Source: Saprospiraceae bacterium
GTDB taxonomy: Bacteria > Bacteroidota > Bacteroidia > Chitinophagales > Saprospiraceae
Assembly: GCA_020846655.1 (NCBI GenBank)
Contig: JADLDL010000216.1
Span: forward strand, 1 to 40,375
Reading direction: 5' to 3'
Length of the DNA: 40,375 bases
Positions 23,520 to 31,848 of the stretch are shown here, piece after piece. Numbering within the stretch: position 1 is the stretch's first letter; each line of letters starts with the position of its first letter. The notes under the pieces are model-generated. The model made no database searches. It saw only the letters and a program-made list of their open reading frames with translations, and was not told the origin of the DNA. Made by a program: the position numbers and the translations under genes.

Positions 23520-25442
23520 ATGCGCATGCTGAGCAACGCCAACAACCGGATTTTCACCGGCCTTCTCTTGTGGGGAATATTTCTGTTGCATCCCGCCGGC
23601 CTGGCGGCACAATCGCCCTATCCCTTGTTCGACGAATGGCCCCTGCGCCGACTCGGGGGCGGTTTGCTGGTGTGCTCCGAATACCAAACGGCGTTTTACG
23701 ACAATTTTGCGGGCACGCAACTGGACAGCACCAAATGGGATACCTATGAAAACGGCAACCCCCTCGGCGGCCGCTTTCACTGCGGCGCCGAAGCCGCCAT
23801 TTTTACCGACGACAACGTGCGGGTCAACAACCAACTGGAACTTACCGTAAAACGGCCCGATTCGGGGGTGTATGTCCTGCAATCGCCCGATGGACAGCCG
23901 TTCAACGCGCATTGCTACGACCAGATCCCCTACCTGGCCCGCCAGGCAACAGCCGGCATGATCATGATCGACCAATCGCTGGTGTTCAACCTGGGCAAAT
24001 ACGAAACCCGCTGCAAACTGCCCAACAAAGACAATATTTGGAGCGCCTTCTGGATGTGGCACCACGACGAGATCGATATTTTTGATATCGCGTTCCGCTC
24101 CAAAATCACCCACAATGTGTACAGCGAAGGCCTGACGGCCTCGGTCCGCGAATCGCCCTGCTGCCCCTACGTAGTCGATTGCGCCTATTGCCCAACCCAA
24201 AACCTCAACTGTACGGCGGCCCCCAACTGTGCCGACTGCGGCGACGACCATTGGGGCTGCGAATACCTGGCGCAGGATTTTCACACCATCGGCTGCGAAT
24301 GGACGCCCTTCAAAATTTCATTTTACATCGACGATGTCACCACCGCCGTCGTGTACCGCTACTACACCCTGGCCCGGACGCCGGTGGATGTGGACTGCGG
24401 CGATGCTATCCCGGAGGGCCTGGTACGCGAAAACCCGGCTTTTATCAAAATACAGGGCCGGGGGTTTCGCCCGGAAATCTGGATCACACCCGAAGAAGAT
24501 TATGCCCGCCCTTGTGCCTACGACACCTGTTTTGACCAATGCGACGCGGATGGCCTGCCGGCTACCCTGACCGTGCAGTACGTCAAAATCGAAGAGCGCA
24601 TCTATGAACAAATCCGTTTGCAGCCCGATTGTTATGCCTTGTGTGCCAACAGCAGTACGCCGGTGTGCGTCGGACTCGAATCGGAGTACTATAATTTTAT
24701 TTACCAGGGCATATGGAACTGGTCCGGCCCGCCGCCGCCCGTGGTACAGGCCTGGAGCATTCTTTCTGCCAACGGCAGCTTTACCGAACAGGAGGCGGAC
24801 CATGCCTGCTTGTCCTACAAGGGCCCCGATTGTAACAATGCCGGCGACTGCCGCCGGCAACTGCGGTTACAAGCCCAGGTGCAAACCCACGACGGGCGGG
24901 TGCATACCCTGACCCAAACGCTGGAACAGCCCCGGCCCGAGCTGACGGTGTTCACCCGGCTGGATGGCGCCGAACAAGTCTGCATCGATGCCGGCCGGTA
25001 TTGCGGCCCGCTGGAGGCCACCTTCAACGGGCAGCTCGTGCAGGATCCGCGCGAATGTTTCGCCCTGGCAGATGGCTGCAACCAACTAAGCCTGCAATAC
25101 GACGATTGTGGAACACCCGTATTGTGGCAACAGGACTGTTTCCGCTACGGCCCCGAACAGGTATCGTACCGGATTTTCCCAAATCCCAACGCCGGTTGGT
25201 TTACGTTGGCGGTGCACTACCCGCCCGCCGATGCCGGTGTGCCGGTGGAATATCCGGTGCACCCGCAGCGCGTGCGGGTGTACAACCTGCATGGGATTCT
25301 GTTGTCGGAAACTCTTTTGACGGAACAAACCGACGCGTACCCACTGTCCTTGCCGGAGCAGGCGCCGGGCGGCATGTATCTTTTGGAAATATGGGACAAC
25401 CGGGGCGCCGGGCCCCTGCGCTTGCCGGTGTGCAAACGCTGA
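23520..25442 (+). CDS. GH16-like secreted protein with T9SS sorting tail
   Basis: 640 aa from the ATG at 23520, signal peptide to about residue 31. Residues about 60-310 follow the GH16 (laminarinase/agarase) pattern: NFAGTQLDSTKWDTYENG, VRVNNQLELTVKR, NLGKYETRCKLPNKDNIWSAFWMW, then E184-I-D186-I-F-D189 and HTIGCEWTPFKISFYIDD. The GH16 signature is ExDxxE, so the acid/base Glu is Asp here. The middle is unusually rich in cysteine (e.g. SPCCPYVVDCAYCPTQ), suggesting disulfides. The last 80 residues (YRIFPNPNAGWFTLAV, VRVYNLHGILLSETLL, PGGMYLLEIW) are a type A T9SS sorting domain, so the product is exported through the T9SS. Substrate unknown; reduced or altered activity is possible. Confidence 0.85.
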   Translation: MRMLSNANNRIFTGLLLWGIFLLHPAGLAAQSPYPLFDEWPLRRLGGGLLVCSEYQTAFYDNFAGTQLDSTKWDTYENGNPLGGRFHCGAEAAIFTDDNVRVNNQLELTVKRPDSGVYVLQSPDGQPFNAHCYDQIPYLARQATAGMIMIDQSLVFNLGKYETRCKLPNKDNIWSAFWMWHHDEIDIFDIAFRSKITHNVYSEGLTASVRESPCCPYVVDCAYCPTQNLNCTAAPNCADCGDDHWGCEYLAQDFHTIGCEWTPFKISFYIDDVTTAVVYRYYTLARTPVDVDCGDAIPEGLVRENPAFIKIQGRGFRPEIWITPEEDYARPCAYDTCFDQCDADGLPATLTVQYVKIEERIYEQIRLQPDCYALCANSSTPVCVGLESEYYNFIYQGIWNWSGPPPPVVQAWSILSANGSFTEQEADHACLSYKGPDCNNAGDCRRQLRLQAQVQTHDGRVHTLTQTLEQPRPELTVFTRLDGAEQVCIDAGRYCGPLEATFNGQLVQDPRECFALADGCNQLSLQYDDCGTPVLWQQDCFRYGPEQVSYRIFPNPNAGWFTLAVHYPPADAGVPVEYPVHPQRVRVYNLHGILLSETLLTEQTDAYPLSLPEQAPGGMYLLEIWDNRGAGPLRLPVCKR

Positions 25443-25494
25443 AACCAGGGGAGCAGTGCTCAACCATTTTGCGTTCCCAGCGTTTGTAGTCGAT

Positions 25495-26214
25495 ATGAAA
25501 AATCTCAACGGAATGACAGCCCTCATCACCGGGGGCAGCAAAGGCATTGGCTACGGCATCGCCGCCAGCCTGCTGCAAGAAGGTGTAAATGTGGCCATCA
25601 CCAGCCGCCAACAGGGCGCCGCCGACGCCGCAGCCCGTACGCTCGCCACGATCGGCCCGGGGAAAGTAATCGGTATCGCTGCCGATGTCCGCGATTTTGA
25701 GTCCCAAAAAAACGCGGTAGCCAAAACCCTCGAGGCATTCGGCCGCCTGGACGTGCTCGTTGCCAACGCTGGCCTGGGCCATTTCGCCTCCATCACCGAC
25801 ATGACGCCCGAGCAATGGCACGAAACCATCGACACCAACCTGACCGGGGTGTTTTACAGCCTGAAGGCCGCTGTGGCGGCGCTTACCGAAGCCAAAGGCT
25901 ATTTTATCAGCATTGCCAGCCTGGCCGGCACCAATTTTTTTCCCACAGCATCGGCTTACAACGCCAGTAAATTCGGGCTGGTCGGCTTCACACAGGCCGT
26001 TATGCTCGACCTGCGCGAGGCCGGCGTCAAATGCTCGACCATCATGCCGGGCTCGGTGGCCACGCAGTTCAACAACCACGAGCCAAACGCAGAAGATGCC
26101 TGGAAAATACAGCCCGAAGACCTGGGCCAGATGGTCGTGGACCTGCTGCACATGAATCCTCGGACCTTGCCCAGTAAAATCGAGGTGCGGCCGAGCCAGA
26201 CGCCGAAAAAATAA
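25495..26214 (+). CDS. Short-chain dehydrogenase/reductase (FabG-like)
   Basis: 239 aa from the ATG at 25495 (MKNLNGMTALITGGSKGIGYGIA). Classical SDR marks: TGGSKGIG nucleotide loop, NAGLG, catalytic Ser in SIASLAG, and YNASK with Tyr and Lys. These enzymes reduce ketones or oxidise alcohols with NAD(P)H. FabG acts on 3-oxoacyl-ACP, but without other fatty-acid genes the substrate stays open. The C-terminus (MNPRTLPSKIEVRPSQTPKK) is typical of the YdfG/DUF-like Bacteroidota branch. Cytosolic. A strong terminator follows. The upstream stretch 25456-25494 in frame is not conserved-looking. Confidence 0.9.
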   Translation: MKNLNGMTALITGGSKGIGYGIAASLLQEGVNVAITSRQQGAADAAARTLATIGPGKVIGIAADVRDFESQKNAVAKTLEAFGRLDVLVANAGLGHFASITDMTPEQWHETIDTNLTGVFYSLKAAVAALTEAKGYFISIASLAGTNFFPTASAYNASKFGLVGFTQAVMLDLREAGVKCSTIMPGSVATQFNNHEPNAEDAWKIQPEDLGQMVVDLLHMNPRTLPSKIEVRPSQTPKK

Positions 26215-26246
26215 GGCGGCGCCTGACAAAAAGGCTGGCACGAAAA

Positions 26247-26287
26247 AGGCCGCCCCACCAGATCAACTGGCGGGGCGGCCTCTCGTT
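26247..26287. terminator. Bidirectional Rho-independent terminator
   Basis: A 15-bp stem with one mismatch (AGGCCGCCCCACCAG at 26247-26261 with CTGGCGGGGCGGCCT at 26267-26281) encloses a 5-nt loop. A T-run follows on the plus side and GAAAAA precedes it, giving T's on the minus side. It lies between the convergent SDR gene and porX. Confidence 0.88.
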
Positions 26288-26304
26288 TTTTATGGCTCCT
26301 GCGC

Positions 26305-27864
26305 TTACTTGCTGCGCAAGCGGATCACCGGGCAAATCATTTCCTCCAGGCTGATACCGCCGTGCTGGAACGTGTTTTTGTAGTAGTTGTTGAAGTGGTT
26401 GTAGTTGTTGGGGTACAGGAAAAAATAGTCCTCTTTGGCAAAAATAAAGGTGGAACTCACGTTCGGACGCGGCAAACCCGCTTGTTTGGGTTCGCGCACT
26501 TCGAGCACATCGCGGCGTTCGTACTGGAGGTTGCGGCCCACCTTGTAGCGGAGGTTGGTGGTGGTTTCGCGGTCGCCCACCACACGGGAGGGCGATTGCA
26601 CGCGGATAGTACCGTGGTCGGTGGTCACAAACAACTGCACTTCGCGGCCTTCGAGGCGCTGCAGGGCCGTCCAGAGCGGGCTGTGCAGGAACCAGGAGCG
26701 GGTGAGCGAGCGGTAGGCACGCTCGTCGCCGGCCAGTTCCTTGAGCACCTCCATTTCTGTGCGGGCATGCGAGAGCATGTCGATAAAATTGTAGACAATG
26801 ACCGTGAGGTCGTTGTTCAGGTAGTGCAGGATATTGTCGTTCAGGTCTTTGCCGTGGTTGACGTTCGTAATTTTCAGGTAATCCCACTTGATGCCTTTGC
26901 GGAAAACGCGTTCGATCTGTTTGCCCAGGAAAAAGTCTTCGTGCAGGTTTTTGCCGCCCTCATCGATGTCGTTTTTCCATTTGTCCGGAAACGCGGCTTC
27001 GATATCCATGGGCATCATACCGGCAAAAATAGAGTTGCGGCTATACTGTGTTGCCGTAGGCAAAATGCTGAAAAAATAGCTCTCGTTTTCGGTTTTGAAC
27101 AATTCGTTCATAAACGGCTCGATGACCTTCCACTGGTCGTAGCGGAGGTTGTCGAGCAGGAGCACGATGGTGGGAACGCCGTTGGCCACATGCGGGAAAA
27201 CGCGTTTGCGCAGCAAGGAATGCGACATAATGGGCCCCACTTCCTTGTTTTTGTCCACCCAGTCGAAGTAGTTTTTCGTCACGTATTTGCTGAACTCGAC
27301 GTTGGCCTGTTCTTTTTGCTGCGCCAAAATATCGCCCACTTCGGCCTGGTTGGCATCAAGGCGAAGTTCCCAGCCCACGATGCGGCGGTAGGCATCCACC
27401 CATTCTTCGTGATTGAGGCCGCCGGTGATTTGCATGAACATCTGGCGGTAGTCCTGCTGGTAGTCGAGGGCTGTTTTTTCGCGGACCAGTCGCTTGTTGT
27501 CGATGATTTTTTTCAGCGTCAGCAGGATCTGGTTCGGGTTGACGGGCTTGATGAGGTAGTCCGAAATTTGCGAGCCGATGGCTTCTTCCATGACGTGCTC
27601 GGCCTCATTTTTGGTGATCATCACCACGGGCACGTGCGGGTTGATTTCTTTGATGCGCGGCAAGGCTTCCAGGCCGGTGAGGCCGGGCATGCTTTCATCG
27701 AGGAACACCACATCGATGCTGTTGCCCTCTTCGAGGTATATTTCCACGGCATCGTGGCCATTGGTGGCGGTCACGACGTCGTACCCTTTGTTTTGGAGAA
27801 ACATCAGGTGGGGTTTGAGCATGTCAATTTCGTCGTCGGCCCAGAGGATTTTAATTTTGTCCAT
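26305..27864 (-). CDS. porX: PorX, PglZ-domain response regulator of the T9SS
   Basis: 519 aa from the ATG at 27864 (MDKIKILWADDEIDMLKPH); the ORF stays open to 28011, but the extra 49 residues are not conserved-looking. The receiver domain (1-120) has the acidic pocket ADDE, phospho-acceptor Asp56 (VFLDESMPG) and Lys in LIKPVNPN. A helical linker follows, then a PglZ alkaline-phosphatase-superfamily domain: VLLLDNLRYDQW, LPTATQYSRNSIFAG (catalytic Thr), FIDMLSHARTE, TTDHGTIRV and TFQHGGISLEEM for zinc. In Porphyromonas PorX works with PorY and SigP to control T9SS genes and cleaves oligonucleotides. No porY or sigP is in the window. It is divergent from the HD gene. Confidence 0.95.
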   Translation of the reverse strand: MDKIKILWADDEIDMLKPHLMFLQNKGYDVVTATNGHDAVEIYLEEGNSIDVVFLDESMPGLTGLEALPRIKEINPHVPVVMITKNEAEHVMEEAIGSQISDYLIKPVNPNQILLTLKKIIDNKRLVREKTALDYQQDYRQMFMQITGGLNHEEWVDAYRRIVGWELRLDANQAEVGDILAQQKEQANVEFSKYVTKNYFDWVDKNKEVGPIMSHSLLRKRVFPHVANGVPTIVLLLDNLRYDQWKVIEPFMNELFKTENESYFFSILPTATQYSRNSIFAGMMPMDIEAAFPDKWKNDIDEGGKNLHEDFFLGKQIERVFRKGIKWDYLKITNVNHGKDLNDNILHYLNNDLTVIVYNFIDMLSHARTEMEVLKELAGDERAYRSLTRSWFLHSPLWTALQRLEGREVQLFVTTDHGTIRVQSPSRVVGDRETTTNLRYKVGRNLQYERRDVLEVREPKQAGLPRPNVSSTFIFAKEDYFFLYPNNYNHFNNYYKNTFQHGGISLEEMICPVIRLRSK

Positions 27865-28031
27865 GGTAAGTGGGTAGGAGGCGGCCTCCTGTAACCGGGG
27901 CTTGGTCACCCGGCGTGGTTTTACTGATGTGATGGGTAAAGAAATGCGAAGGTAGGCGATCCGGGGGCTATGTCGAAAAATAATACATCCAAAACCATAC
28001 CCGGCTTTCAAATTCGCACCTTTGCAAACGT

Positions 28032-29255
28032 ATGAAAAAAGAATCGGTAAGCAATAAACGCAAGATCTTTAACGACCCGGTGTATGGATTTGTTTCCGTA
28101 CCGCTGGGCTTATTGTTAAACCTGGTCGATCACCCCTTTTTCCAGCGCTTGCGACGCATCCGGCAGGTTGGCCTGGCCCACTATGTGTATCCCGGCGCCT
28201 TGCACACCCGCTTCCACCACGCGCTGGGCGCCCTGCACCTGATGCAGGAAACCATCGAGGTGCTGCGCAGCAAAGGCGTACAAATTACCGAAGCCGAAGC
28301 CGAAGCCGTGTGTGCCGCCATTTTGTTGCACGACATCGGGCACGGCCCCTATTCCCATGCCCTGGAGCACACCATCGTGGACTACCACCACGAACAACTC
28401 TCGCTGTTGTTCATGGAAGAACTCAACCGCCAGTTGGGCGGCCAACTGGACCTGACGATCGAAATTTTTGCCGACCGCTACGAAAAGAAATTCCTGCACC
28501 AACTCGTGTCCGGACAATTGGACATGGACCGGATGGACTACCTCAACCGCGACAGTTTTTTCACCGGCGTGTCGGAAGGCGTGATCGGCTACGACCGGAT
28601 CATCAAAATGCTCGACGTGCACCAGGGCGAACTGGTGGTGGAAGAAAAAGGCATGTACAGCATCGAAAAATTCCTGATTGCGCGCCGCCTCATGTACTGG
28701 CAGGTGTACCTGCACAAAACCAACGTATCGGCCGAGCACATGGTGGTACACCTCCTGCAGCGAGCCCGTGAACTGGCTTTGCAAGGCAAACCCCTCGAAG
28801 TGAGCGGCCCCTTGCGCTGGTTTTTGTACCGCAATTCGGCCGAACAGCCGCCCGTGCAGGACTTGCTGGCCCATTTTGCCCGCCTCGACGATGTGGACAT
28901 CGCCGCCGCCACCAAAACCTGGCGCGACAGCGATGATTTTGTGCTCTCCTACCTGTCCAAAGGGCTGCTCGACCGCAAGTTGTTTCGCCTCGAATGGCGC
29001 AGCGTACCCGTGGAAGAAGATTACCTGGCCAGTATACGGACCCGGGCGACTGCCCAATTTGGTTCGGCGGCCCAGTTGGAACACCTGGTGTTTAGCGGCC
29101 AGGAAAGCAACCTGGCTTACGACGATACCCAGGAACAAATCAAAATCCTGTTCAAAGATGGCCGGGTGCTGCCCATCGACGAGTGCTCGGATGTGCCCCT
29201 GTACACCCATGCCGTGACTAAGTACTTTGTTTGTTATCCCAAGGAATTGGCCTGA
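28032..29255 (+). CDS. HD-domain phosphohydrolase (SAMHD1/dGTPase-like)
   Basis: 407 aa. The HD metal site is visible: His63 (HTRFHHALG), His100-Asp101 (LLHDIGHGPYSH) and the Asp of LDMDRMDYLNRD near 164-166, with the active-site context of dNTP triphosphohydrolases. Family members split dNTPs to nucleoside and triphosphate, though many bacterial homologues are not tested. The C-terminal 200 residues are helical and typical of the YwfO/SAMHD1-like branch. A near-consensus -7 (CACCTTTG) at 28017-28024 ends only eight bases before the ATG, so the mRNA may have almost no leader. Divergent from porX, 167 bp apart. Confidence 0.9.
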   Translation: MKKESVSNKRKIFNDPVYGFVSVPLGLLLNLVDHPFFQRLRRIRQVGLAHYVYPGALHTRFHHALGALHLMQETIEVLRSKGVQITEAEAEAVCAAILLHDIGHGPYSHALEHTIVDYHHEQLSLLFMEELNRQLGGQLDLTIEIFADRYEKKFLHQLVSGQLDMDRMDYLNRDSFFTGVSEGVIGYDRIIKMLDVHQGELVVEEKGMYSIEKFLIARRLMYWQVYLHKTNVSAEHMVVHLLQRARELALQGKPLEVSGPLRWFLYRNSAEQPPVQDLLAHFARLDDVDIAAATKTWRDSDDFVLSYLSKGLLDRKLFRLEWRSVPVEEDYLASIRTRATAQFGSAAQLEHLVFSGQESNLAYDDTQEQIKILFKDGRVLPIDECSDVPLYTHAVTKYFVCYPKELA

Positions 29256-29329
29256 GCGGGAGCCGTTTTTCAGCGGCACGTTTCAACTTTCCGCTTGCCC
29301 TTTGGTTTAGTTAGGCCGGTGCCGGCGTA

Positions 29330-29359
29330 TTGACCGCGCCTTTTTTTTCGTTACTTTTG
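29330..29359 (+). promoter_or_regulatory. Bacteroidota promoter for the thioredoxin-fold gene
   Basis: TTG (29330-29332), 19 nt, then TACTTTTG (29352-29359): a full match to the -33/-7 pattern. Transcription would start near 29363, about 28 nt before the ATG at 29392. The best promoter in the window. Confidence 0.75.
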
Positions 29360-29391
29360 CAGCACTTTTGACCTAAACAGCAACGACACAC

Positions 29392-30558
29392 ATGAAACAC
29401 CTGTTTGCCACGGCCCTGCTGGCCGGTTTTATTTGCCTGAACGCCTCCGCGCAGGGCATCGATTTTTTCCACGGCAGTTGGGCTGATGCCCAGGCCAAAG
29501 CCAAATCCGAACAGAAACTGATCTTCGTCGATGCGTTTGCTTCCTGGTGTGGCCCCTGCAAACGCATGGCAGCACAGGTGTTCCCCGACCCCAAAGTGGG
29601 CGAGTTTTTCAACCCCAGTTTTATTTGCCTGAAAATTGACATGGAAAAACCGGAGAACGCCGAGTTTGCCGGCAAATACCCGGTCAGCGCCTATCCGACC
29701 CTGATGATCCTCGACGCCGACGGCAAAATTGTGCAAAAAAGCGTGGGCGCTCTCCAGGCCGACGGCCTCATTGCCTTCGGCCAAAAAGCCATCGGCAAAG
29801 CCGACAATTCGGTGGATTATGAAAAAGAATATGCCGCCGGCAAACGCGAGCCGCAGTTTATGCTCGACTATGTGCGTGCCCTCAACCGGGCTAACAAACC
29901 CACGCTCAAAATCACCAACGAATACCTGAATTCGCAAAAAGACCTCAGCACGCCCATCAACCTCAAGTTTATCCTCGAGGGGGCCGTGGAAGCCGACAGC
30001 CGGGTATTTGATCTCTTGCTCCAGCACCGCGACAAAATTGCGGCCCAGGAAGGCGCCGAAGCCGTAAAAACACGCATCGCCCTGGCTTGCAAAAACACGG
30101 TCAAAAAAGCCGTCGAGTTTAAAAGCGAAGAACTGCTCAACGATGCCAAAGCCAAAATGAAGGCCGGCTTGCCCGATCGCGCCAGCGAATTTGCCTACGA
30201 GTCCGACATGAATTTCTACGCGGCCACCCAAGACAGCAAGCGCTACCTGAAAACAGTGCAGAACTACCAGAAAACCGAGATCAAAAACAACGCCGCCAAA
30301 CTGTACGATTTGGTCAACAAGCTCCTGCGGACCTTCCCCGACGACACCAAAGTGCTCGACCAGGCCGAGAAATGGGCAAAAATCGCAGCCGAAAACGGCG
30401 GCCTGCCCGAGTACTACCTCGTACTGGCCGATGTGTACAAACGCCAGGGCAACACCGCCAAAGCCCGCGCCACAGCCGAAAAAGCCCTGCAAGCCGCCGA
30501 CAGCAACCCCAACGGGATGAAAGAGCGGATTGAATATTTTATGCGCAGCCTCGGGTAA
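29392..30558 (+). CDS. Secreted thioredoxin-fold protein with helical C-terminal domain
   Basis: 388 aa. Signal peptide to about residue 21 (MKHLFATALLAGFICLNASAQ). A thioredoxin domain (about 25-140) has the redox pair Cys53-GP-Cys56 (WCGPCKRM) and the cis-Pro in YPTLMILDADG. It should reduce or oxidise disulfides in the periplasm. The remaining 240 residues are helical and TPR-like (ending with VLADVYKRQGNTAKARATAEKALQAA), perhaps for partner binding. Many Bacteroidota secrete such proteins; substrates are unknown. A word-repeat hairpin and a terminator-like hairpin follow before mnmA. Confidence 0.9.
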   Translation: MKHLFATALLAGFICLNASAQGIDFFHGSWADAQAKAKSEQKLIFVDAFASWCGPCKRMAAQVFPDPKVGEFFNPSFICLKIDMEKPENAEFAGKYPVSAYPTLMILDADGKIVQKSVGALQADGLIAFGQKAIGKADNSVDYEKEYAAGKREPQFMLDYVRALNRANKPTLKITNEYLNSQKDLSTPINLKFILEGAVEADSRVFDLLLQHRDKIAAQEGAEAVKTRIALACKNTVKKAVEFKSEELLNDAKAKMKAGLPDRASEFAYESDMNFYAATQDSKRYLKTVQNYQKTEIKNNAAKLYDLVNKLLRTFPDDTKVLDQAEKWAKIAAENGGLPEYYLVLADVYKRQGNTAKARATAEKALQAADSNPNGMKERIEYFMRSLG

Positions 30559-30569
30559 CCGAGCCCTAC

Positions 30570-30634
30570 TCAGTGCTCTTAGTGTACTTAGTGGTTGAAA
30601 AATTTGAACCACTAAGTACACTAAGAGCACTTAG
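30570..30634. repeat. 24-bp perfect inverted repeat of CTTAGTG words
   Basis: Positions 30573-30596 and 30607-30630 are exact reverse complements with a 10-nt loop (GAAAAATTTG); one mismatch allows four further pairs outward. The arm repeats the words CTTAGTG / ACTTAGTGG. It follows the thioredoxin-fold gene by 14 bp and is made in the same way as the repeats at 1-80 and 16683-16776, though the sequence differs. It may protect or end the transcript. Confidence 0.85.
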
Positions 30635-30669
30635 GTTTTATTGGTGCCGTGAACCCACCCCGCCCTGGC

Positions 30670-30712
30670 TTGTTTAATAGCCTGAAAAGGCCGTAGTTTT
30701 GCGGCCTTTTTT
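30670..30712 (+). promoter_or_regulatory. mnmA promoter: -7 element in the loop of a terminator-like hairpin
   Basis: AAAAGGCCG (30685-30693) pairs with CGGCCTTTT (30702-30710), and T's continue to 30712: the form of an intrinsic terminator. The loop, 30694-30701, is TAGTTTTG, a full -7 match. TTG lies at 30670-30672, 21 nt upstream. Transcription would start near 30705, about 25 nt before the GTG at 30730. The site may end the upstream transcript and start the mnmA one. Confidence 0.55.
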
Positions 30713-30729
30713 AAATAGAATTCGAAAAA

Positions 30730-31833
30730 GTGTCCAAACACGGGAAAGCACTCGTCGCCATGTCCGGCGGTATCGACAGCACCATGACCGCCGTCCTCCT
30801 CCACGAAGAGGGCTGGGAAGTGGTGGGTATTACCATGAAAACCTGGGACTATGCCAGCGCGGGCGGCGCCAAGAAAGAAACCGGCTGCTGCTCGCTCGAC
30901 AGCATCAACGACGCCCGTCAGGTGGCCGTCAAACTCGGTTTTCACCACTTCATCGTCGATATCCGCGAAGAATTTGGGGATTATGTGATCGACAATTTTG
31001 TGGACGAATACATGGCCGGCCGCACACCCAATCCCTGTGTGTTGTGCAACACCCACATCAAGTGGAACAGCCTGCTGCGCCGCGCCGATATGCTCGACTG
31101 CGCATTTATCGCCACCGGGCACTACGGCATCATCAATGAACTGGACGGCCGGAAATACATCTCCCGGGCCCGCGACCTGCACAAAGACCAATCCTACGTG
31201 CTGTGGGGCCTTAGCCAGGAATGCCTGAACCGCACCCGTATGCCCCTGGGCGTGTTCACCAAACCGGAAGTACGCCAAATGGCCGCCGAACGCGGCTGGG
31301 ACGAACTCAGCAAAAAAGCAGAGAGTTACGAAATCTGTTTTGTGCCCGACAACGACTACCGTGGCTTCCTCCGCCGCCGGGTGGACGGCCTCGACGAGCG
31401 CGTGGCCGGTGGCCACTTTGTCGACACCCAAGGCAAAGTATTGGGCACGCACGAAGGCTATCCGTTCTATACCGTCGGGCAGCGCAAAGGCCTGGGCATT
31501 GCCCTGGGCGAGCCGATGTTTGTCACCGAAATCCGGCCCGAGACCAACACCGTTGTGCTGGGCCGCGAGGAAGAACTGATCCGCAACGGCATGCTGGTGG
31601 GCAAAGTCAACCTGATGAAATACAGCGCCTTGCCGGAATCCGGCCTCGAAACGCTGAACAAAATCCGCTACCGCGACGCCGGCACGATGGGCACCATCCG
31701 TTCGGTGGGCAACGATATCGACGTGCAGTTTCACGCCAACGTGAAGGGCATAGCGCCCGGTCAAAGCGCCGTGTTTTACGAAGGCGACGACGTGGTAGGC
31801 GGGGGCATTATCCAGGGGAATTTTTTTGGATAA
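30730..31833 (+). CDS. mnmA: tRNA-specific 2-thiouridylase MnmA
   Basis: 367 aa, GTG start at 30730; no in-frame ATG precedes the PP-loop, and translation at the ATG of residue 11 would cut it. MnmA adds sulfur to U34 of tRNA Lys, Glu and Gln. The PP-loop SGGIDS (12-17) binds ATP. TPNPCVLCN gives Cys103 and Cys106, and YEICFV gives Cys203. In enzymes such as that of E. coli the first of these is Asp (NPDxxCN); a Cys there, with the other two, can hold a [4Fe-4S] cluster. So an iron-sulfur form is likely. tsaB follows 15 bp downstream. Confidence 0.95.
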   Translation: MSKHGKALVAMSGGIDSTMTAVLLHEEGWEVVGITMKTWDYASAGGAKKETGCCSLDSINDARQVAVKLGFHHFIVDIREEFGDYVIDNFVDEYMAGRTPNPCVLCNTHIKWNSLLRRADMLDCAFIATGHYGIINELDGRKYISRARDLHKDQSYVLWGLSQECLNRTRMPLGVFTKPEVRQMAAERGWDELSKKAESYEICFVPDNDYRGFLRRRVDGLDERVAGGHFVDTQGKVLGTHEGYPFYTVGQRKGLGIALGEPMFVTEIRPETNTVVLGREEELIRNGMLVGKVNLMKYSALPESGLETLNKIRYRDAGTMGTIRSVGNDIDVQFHANVKGIAPGQSAVFYEGDDVVGGGIIQGNFFG

Positions 31834-31838
31834 CTTTG
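31831..31838 (+). promoter_or_regulatory. Bacteroidota -7 element before tsaB
   Basis: TAACTTTG overlaps the mnmA stop codon and ends ten bases before the tsaB ATG. A start about four bases on would leave a leader of around seven nt. No -33 TTG is seen, and read-through from mnmA is equally possible. Confidence 0.4.
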
Positions 31839-31848
31839 CGGCCTGACT

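Noticed and set aside
26362-27894. 510-aa plus-strand frame opposite porX
   Set aside because: Mirror of porX codons, rich in Val/Phe/His without domain marks.
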